Source: Pseudomonadota bacterium (GTDB lineage: Bacteria > Bdellovibrionota > Bacteriovoracia > Bacteriovoracales > Bacteriovoracaceae). Taken from it: a DNA stretch of 35,448 nucleotides. Within the stretch, counting starts at the first letter, position 1; each line of letters starts with the position of its first letter. The stretch is from the NCBI GenBank assembly GCA_027486525.1, contig JAIXOY010000256.1:1-35448 (forward strand), written 5' to 3'. The translations under genes were made by a program, and so were the position numbers. Shown piece by piece: positions 32,370-35,448 of this stretch. Under the pieces are notes generated by a model. The model was given only the letters and a program-made list of their open reading frames with translations. It was not told the origin of the DNA and did not search any database.

Positions 32370-33988
32370 AGTTTAGAATCCTTCAAAATGACTTTATCTA
32401 CTTTGGCATTAAAGAGACGCTCGGCCTCTTTGACATAGGGTGCATTCAAAATTTTGCCACGACGATCTTCGACATCATCGGCTTGGCGTTTCGTGTCGCG
32501 CTGATGAACGGTTGTGAAACCGGTTCTATCTGCTTCTTCAAGCGAGACTGTCACAAGCTTCACAACAAGTTTTGCATCGGTGACACCGTAAAACTGAGCG
32601 ACTCTTGAGCGAAACTTCGGTGCCACATCCGGGTCTTGCAAATAATCTTTCGGCATTCCCTCATCTTCAGGGAAGCCCAATGTGAGATGAAGAACATCGT
32701 CATGGAAGCGCGGCTTTTCTACGAAATCACCCAGCTCAAGGTTCGCTTTAATTGTGGGTGCATCGTGGAGAGCGGCAATAAGGGCTTCAATCTTGGCTTC
32801 GGGTTCTGCTTTCTTAACAACGGGTGCAGCTTTTGGTGCTGCTGTACTCACCGGAGCGGAAACTACCGCGTTGTCGTGACGGATGACACCACGATCCGGC
32901 TTCAGAATCTGGCGACGACGGGCCAACTTTTGCAATGTGAGGTCGACCACTTTCTCCGGAGCTGGACTTACCAGAGCCCACTCACAATCCTTAGTGAATG
33001 TTTCGTAGATCCAGAACAGCTCGGCGTAGGTTGTTCCTTGCAAAGCGTTCGCTGGCAAAAAACCCTGAGCGTAGACTTCGGACGGCTGATCAATTTTTTG
33101 AATAATGGCGTAGAACGACTCAAGCAACTGATCAATCAAACGCTTCAGGTCGATGTTCTCTTGAAGTAATTGTTGAAAGAGCGATGACGTCTCAAGGGGT
33201 TTTTCTGTAAGCAAAAAGCCCAACAAGTCACGCAAAGCACCGGCACGTGCAAGGCCAAGCGCCTGGTAGAATGTTTCTTCATCAATCTCTTTACCGCCAG
33301 CCAGGCTTAGCACCTGGTCGAATAGCGAGAGCATATCGCGCACAGAGCCTTTGCCATACTCAGCCAGCCGACGAACCAAAGCGGCGTCTTTAAATGTAAT
33401 GGCTTCAGCTTTTGCCACCATATTGGCGTGAGCAGTGAGCACATCCACTGTTACGTTTTTAAAATCAAAACGTTGGCAGCGAGAAAGAACTGTTCCCAGA
33501 AGCTTGTGAGCGTCTGTCGTCGCGAAAACAAACACCACGTGAGCCGGCGGTTCTTCTAGGGTCTTCAACAAAGCATTGAATGCTGGTGTTGAGAGCATGT
33601 GAACTTCATCGATGACGTACAATTTATGAGTGCCACGGGCAGGAAGATAGCGGACGTTTTCGATGAGGTCGCGAACGTTATCAACACTGTTGTGAGAGGC
33701 TCCGTCGATCTCTTGGTAATCAAGTGAGTGGCCATGCTCAATGTCTTTGCAAGAAACGCATTGATTGCAGGGATTCATATCAGGGCCGCGCTGCTCGCAA
33801 CGAACGGCCTTAGCAAAGAGACGAGCGATTGATGTCTTTCCTACGCCGCGTGTACCGGTGAATAGATAAGCGTGCGCGAGTTTACCTGTGCGCAAAGCGT
33901 TCTGAAGTGAACGTGTCACATGTTCTTGTCCGACTACTTCTTCAAACCGTTTCGGTCGCCATTTTCTGGCAAGGACCTGATACGACAT
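32366..33988 (-). CDS. dnaX: DNA polymerase III tau/gamma subunit DnaX
   Basis: Clamp-loader ATPase of the replicative polymerase. Walker A GTRGVGKT is at 45-52, the zinc site is C64, C74, C77, C80, Walker B is DEVH at 127-130, and an arginine-finger segment SRCQRFDF is at 169-176. The C-terminal domain after about residue 370 is Ala/Lys-rich. Length is 540 residues. No slippery A AAA AAG sequence was seen, so a programmed gamma product is not supported. GGAG lies five bases before the ATG. Confidence 0.96.
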   Translation of the reverse strand: MSYQVLARKWRPKRFEEVVGQEHVTRSLQNALRTGKLAHAYLFTGTRGVGKTSIARLFAKAVRCEQRGPDMNPCNQCVSCKDIEHGHSLDYQEIDGASHNSVDNVRDLIENVRYLPARGTHKLYVIDEVHMLSTPAFNALLKTLEEPPAHVVFVFATTDAHKLLGTVLSRCQRFDFKNVTVDVLTAHANMVAKAEAITFKDAALVRRLAEYGKGSVRDMLSLFDQVLSLAGGKEIDEETFYQALGLARAGALRDLLGFLLTEKPLETSSLFQQLLQENIDLKRLIDQLLESFYAIIQKIDQPSEVYAQGFLPANALQGTTYAELFWIYETFTKDCEWALVSPAPEKVVDLTLQKLARRRQILKPDRGVIRHDNAVVSAPVSTAAPKAAPVVKKAEPEAKIEALIAALHDAPTIKANLELGDFVEKPRFHDDVLHLTLGFPEDEGMPKDYLQDPDVAPKFRSRVAQFYGVTDAKLVVKLVTVSLEEADRTGFTTVHQRDTKRQADDVEDRRGKILNAPYVKEAERLFNAKVDKVILKDSKL

Positions 33989-34023
33989 AAGTCTCCAAAA
34001 TCACGGTGGCGAATAGAGGCGAC

Positions 34024-34052
34024 AAAATAGGGGACAGGCCTGCACGCGTCAA
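34024..34052 (-). promoter_or_regulatory. Sigma-70-type promoter for dnaX and the long operon
   Basis: On the minus strand TTGACG (34047-34052), a 17-base spacer and TATTTT (34024-34029) form a good vegetative promoter. The start point would be near 34017, about 30 bases before the dnaX ATG. No other promoter of this quality was seen in the 21.5 kb that follow. Confidence 0.7.
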
Positions 34053-34130
34053 TGCGCGGACGCACCATAATGATCATAAATGTGATGAAGTAAGATGATT
34101 TAAGACTGCTAAATAACAAATTGCGAAAGT

Positions 34131-34223
34131 GGCCTGGAACCAAACACTACTCGCCAAACCATTACCGTTGCTTCGTTCCCGACCTGGCGGAGTTCATGGC
34201 GATGAGTACATCTGGCCCAGACC
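34131..34223 (-). ncRNA. ffs: Signal recognition particle RNA (small bacterial type)
   Basis: RNA of about 93 bases that, with Ffh, targets membrane proteins. The apical domain reads CCAGGTCGGGAACGAAGCAA, the conserved SRP helix 8 with its GGAA-type loop region and the GAAGCA internal loop. The ends GGTCTGG and CCAGGCC pair, and the arms between can fold into one long hairpin. Exact ends are estimated from this pairing and from the promoter just upstream. Its place next to dnaX matches other bacteria. Confidence 0.88.
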
Positions 34224-34230
34224 GTCTGCA

Positions 34231-34259
34231 ATCCTAGAGGTGTGGCCGATGTCTGTCAA
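34231..34259 (-). promoter_or_regulatory. Promoter of the SRP RNA gene
   Basis: Consensus -35 TTGACA (34254-34259), a 17-base spacer and TAGGAT (34231-34236) on the minus strand. The start is expected about seven bases on, which agrees with the 5' end inferred from RNA pairing. Confidence 0.8.
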
Positions 34260-34302
34260 AACAACTGCAACGCAACATAAAAATGATTGAGAAAAGTAAA
34301 AA

Positions 34303-34392
34303 TGGCGGAGTCGAAGAGATTTGAACTCTTGAATGGCTTTCACCATTATACGCTTTCCAAGCGTACTCCTTCGACCACTCGGACACGACTCC
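34303..34392 (-). tRNA. tRNA-Ser (anticodon GGA)
   Basis: A 90-base class II tRNA with acceptor stem GGAGTCG/CGACTCC, discriminator G and an encoded CCA. The anticodon arm TACGC-TTGGAAA-GCGTA gives anticodon GGA (reads UCC and UCU). A long variable arm AATGG-TGAAAG-CCATT and a T-arm AAGAG-TTCAAAT-CTCTT complete it. A T-rich stretch follows before the SRP promoter. Confidence 0.97.
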
Positions 34393-34404
34393 GCATGAAA
34401 GTCA

Positions 34405-34434
34405 CAATTAGCACGCTCACTCATCTTTCGTCTA
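34405..34434 (-). promoter_or_regulatory. Weak candidate promoter for tRNA-Ser
   Basis: TAGACG (34429-34434), an 18-base spacer and TAATTG (34405-34410) on the minus strand lie just before the tRNA; the -35 part overlaps the tadA stop codon. Both boxes are imperfect, and read-through from tadA is an alternative. Confidence 0.3.
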
Positions 34435-34932
34435 TGTATTGTGCAGTGCTGCTAAATGACCCGGTCTTCTTTGTTTGAAAAACTCTGAAAGCATGCGCGA
34501 ACAGTCGTAGTGAAGTACTCCGCCAATCATAGCAAAGCGATGATTGAGGCGTGGATCTTTGTGAAGTGCATAACCCAGACTTACCGAGCCACCTTTCGGA
34601 TCGTAGGCACCGAAGATGACTTGCTGAATTCGGGACTGACCTAGCGCCGCCAGGCACATAGGACAAGGTTCAAGCGTTACATAGAGACGACAGTCATTAA
34701 GTCTCCACGTCCCCAATTTTTGTGAAGCTTCTTGCAGAGCTAATATCTCGGCGTGTCCGCAGGCGTTATGATTTGTTTCTTTGAGATTGTGCGCGCGCGC
34801 TAGAACTTCCCCCTTGGCATCTACGACAACCGCGCCCACTGGAACTTCTTGCAAGCGCCACGCCTGTTCGGCTTGCTCGAGCGCCAATCGCATAAACCAA
34901 ATATGATCATTCATAGATTCACTGAAGGGCAT
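34432..34932 (-). CDS. tadA: tRNA-specific adenosine deaminase TadA
   Basis: Zinc deaminase that converts A34 of tRNA-Arg(ACG) to inosine. The catalytic HAE (H60, E62) and PCPMC (89-93, two zinc cysteines) are intact, and the C-terminal helix FFKQRRP is present. Length is 166 residues from the ATG at 34932, which overlaps the upstream gene by 14 bases. The ATG at 34914 (seventh residue) is also possible, and neither has a strong ribosome binding site. Confidence 0.93.
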   Translation of the reverse strand: MPFSESMNDHIWFMRLALEQAEQAWRLQEVPVGAVVVDAKGEVLARAHNLKETNHNACGHAEILALQEASQKLGTWRLNDCRLYVTLEPCPMCLAALGQSRIQQVIFGAYDPKGGSVSLGYALHKDPRLNHRFAMIGGVLHYDCSRMLSEFFKQRRPGHLAALHNT

Positions 34933-35448
34933 CGAATTTAGATCTGATTTTGAGTTTCTTGCTTTCGTTCCAATAATTGGTCAAAAGCTTGAGCCGCTGG
35001 CGCTGTTCAAGATCTTCGGTATCAAACCGAACGCCGTAGATGAACGCACGACCTAAAATTGGTTCTTTGCGACTTACCACTTGCGCCTTCATTCCAAACT
35101 TCTGTGTCATCACGTCGGTTGTGACATTGATCCACGTCCCCTCTGGAACAGATTGAAACATGACGACACATCCTGCGCCACGACGAAGATCGGTCATGCG
35201 CGCGCGATAACCATTTTCGGCGACTTCTACCCAAACGCGAATATCCGGACGGAACCGGAAGTCATACTCCCACCACTGCACCATCGGGTAGTAGAGTGGA
35301 GAAGAAATTTGCCAAGATGAGAGTCCCAGCAGAACCATCGCGACTAAGTACCAAGTGGAGGCCAGGGTATTATCTAGCACCAATGCATTTCTAAAAAATG
35401 CCATGGCATAGAACAGCAATAGAATAATCGTGAGACTCCAAAACGTGT
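34919..35448 (-). CDS. Membrane protein with C-terminal PilZ domain (5' end beyond the window)
   Basis: Partial: the frame is open to the right edge of the window, so the N-terminus is missing. The 175 visible residues start with two likely membrane helices (around TIILLLFYAMAFF and WYLVAMVLLGLSSW), then a PilZ domain with RPDIR (RxxxR) and DLRRGAG, where the usual [DN]xSxxG is altered at two places, then a charged C-terminal tail. It may sense c-di-GMP at the membrane; a membrane glycosyltransferase with a PilZ end is one possibility, but the missing part would decide. It lies directly upstream of tadA. Confidence 0.7.
   Translation of the reverse strand, partial: TFWSLTIILLLFYAMAFFRNALVLDNTLASTWYLVAMVLLGLSSWQISSPLYYPMVQWWEYDFRFRPDIRVWVEVAENGYRARMTDLRRGAGCVVMFQSVPEGTWINVTTDVMTQKFGMKAQVVSRKEPILGRAFIYGVRFDTEDLEQRQRLKLLTNYWNESKKLKIRSKFDALQ

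Noticed and set aside
32366-33988. Possible programmed frameshift in dnaX giving a gamma subunit
   Set aside because: No slippery A AAA AAG sequence with a following hairpin was seen in the relevant region.
34194-34478. Short open frames on both strands across the SRP RNA and tRNA-Ser
   Set aside because: They overlap two well-supported RNA genes and show no protein family features.
1-35448. CRISPR arrays, insertion sequences, prophage or toxin-antitoxin genes
   Set aside because: No spaced direct repeats, transposase, integrase or typical small gene pairs were seen on either strand.

Overview
The window reads as chromosomal core DNA from a predatory or predator-related bacterium of the Bdellovibrionota, most likely a Bdellovibrio-type organism. 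This is inferred from the combination of genes, not from a database search: a flagellin of the Bdellovibrio kind, an MglA-type small GTPase, two PilZ proteins, a lone heptose-phosphate adenylyltransferase and an LpxH-like enzyme (so LPS is made), and a near-complete Gram-negative division and cell wall (dcw) cluster with a meso-DAP-type MurE. No insertion sequence, phage gene, CRISPR array or integron is visible. Coding density is very high and gene overlaps of the ATGA, GTGA and TAATG kinds are common. The only stretch above 300 bases without a protein gene (33989-34431) holds the SRP RNA and a tRNA-Ser.

Layout. (1) 77-3972, plus strand: sensor kinase, single-domain response regulator, NAD kinase, recN. 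(2) 3969-9517, minus strand, read from right to left: prmA-rsmE, an RDD membrane protein and rfaE2, then a flagellin with its own leader and candidate sigma-28-like promoters, a PilZ protein, and an LpxH-like phosphoesterase whose end overlaps the end of recN. (3) 9627-12507, plus strand: udk, RNase J, and a membrane-anchored B-box zinc-finger protein. (4) 12510-33988, minus strand: about 21.5 kb and 21 genes in one direction, namely dnaX-ybaB-recR-roadblock-mglA-dksA-mtnP-rsmH-ftsL-ftsI-murE-murF-mraY-murD-ftsW-murG-murC-murB-ftsQ-ftsA-ftsZ. It starts at a good sigma-70-type promoter before dnaX and ends at a strong hairpin terminator that lies inside the 3' end of the convergent B-box gene. 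(5) 34131-35448, minus strand: SRP RNA, tRNA-Ser(GGA), tadA and a truncated PilZ membrane protein. The order tadA-ffs-dnaX-ybaB-recR is an old arrangement also known from Bacillus.

How the genes work together. The long minus-strand run joins DNA replication and repair (DnaX, YbaB, RecR), stringent-response control (DksA), polarity or motility control (MglA plus a roadblock protein), methylthioadenosine salvage, peptidoglycan precursor synthesis (MurB-MurG, MraY) and the divisome (FtsL, FtsI, FtsW, FtsQ, FtsA, FtsZ). mraZ and ddl, usual members of dcw clusters, are missing.

I did not find a clearly new multi-gene system. The points most worth a second look are: a MurD homologue lacking both the P-loop lysine and the usual Asp-His motif; a YbaB gene cut by an in-frame TAA with its family-like tail still encoded behind it; an FtsQ with an apparent signal peptide and no cytoplasmic tail; a perfect 12-bp inverted repeat over the likely ftsW ribosome binding site and start codon; the ftsZ terminator nested in a convergent coding sequence; a flagellin 3' hairpin whose T-tracts face the wrong way; and a 17-bp palindrome before ftsA.
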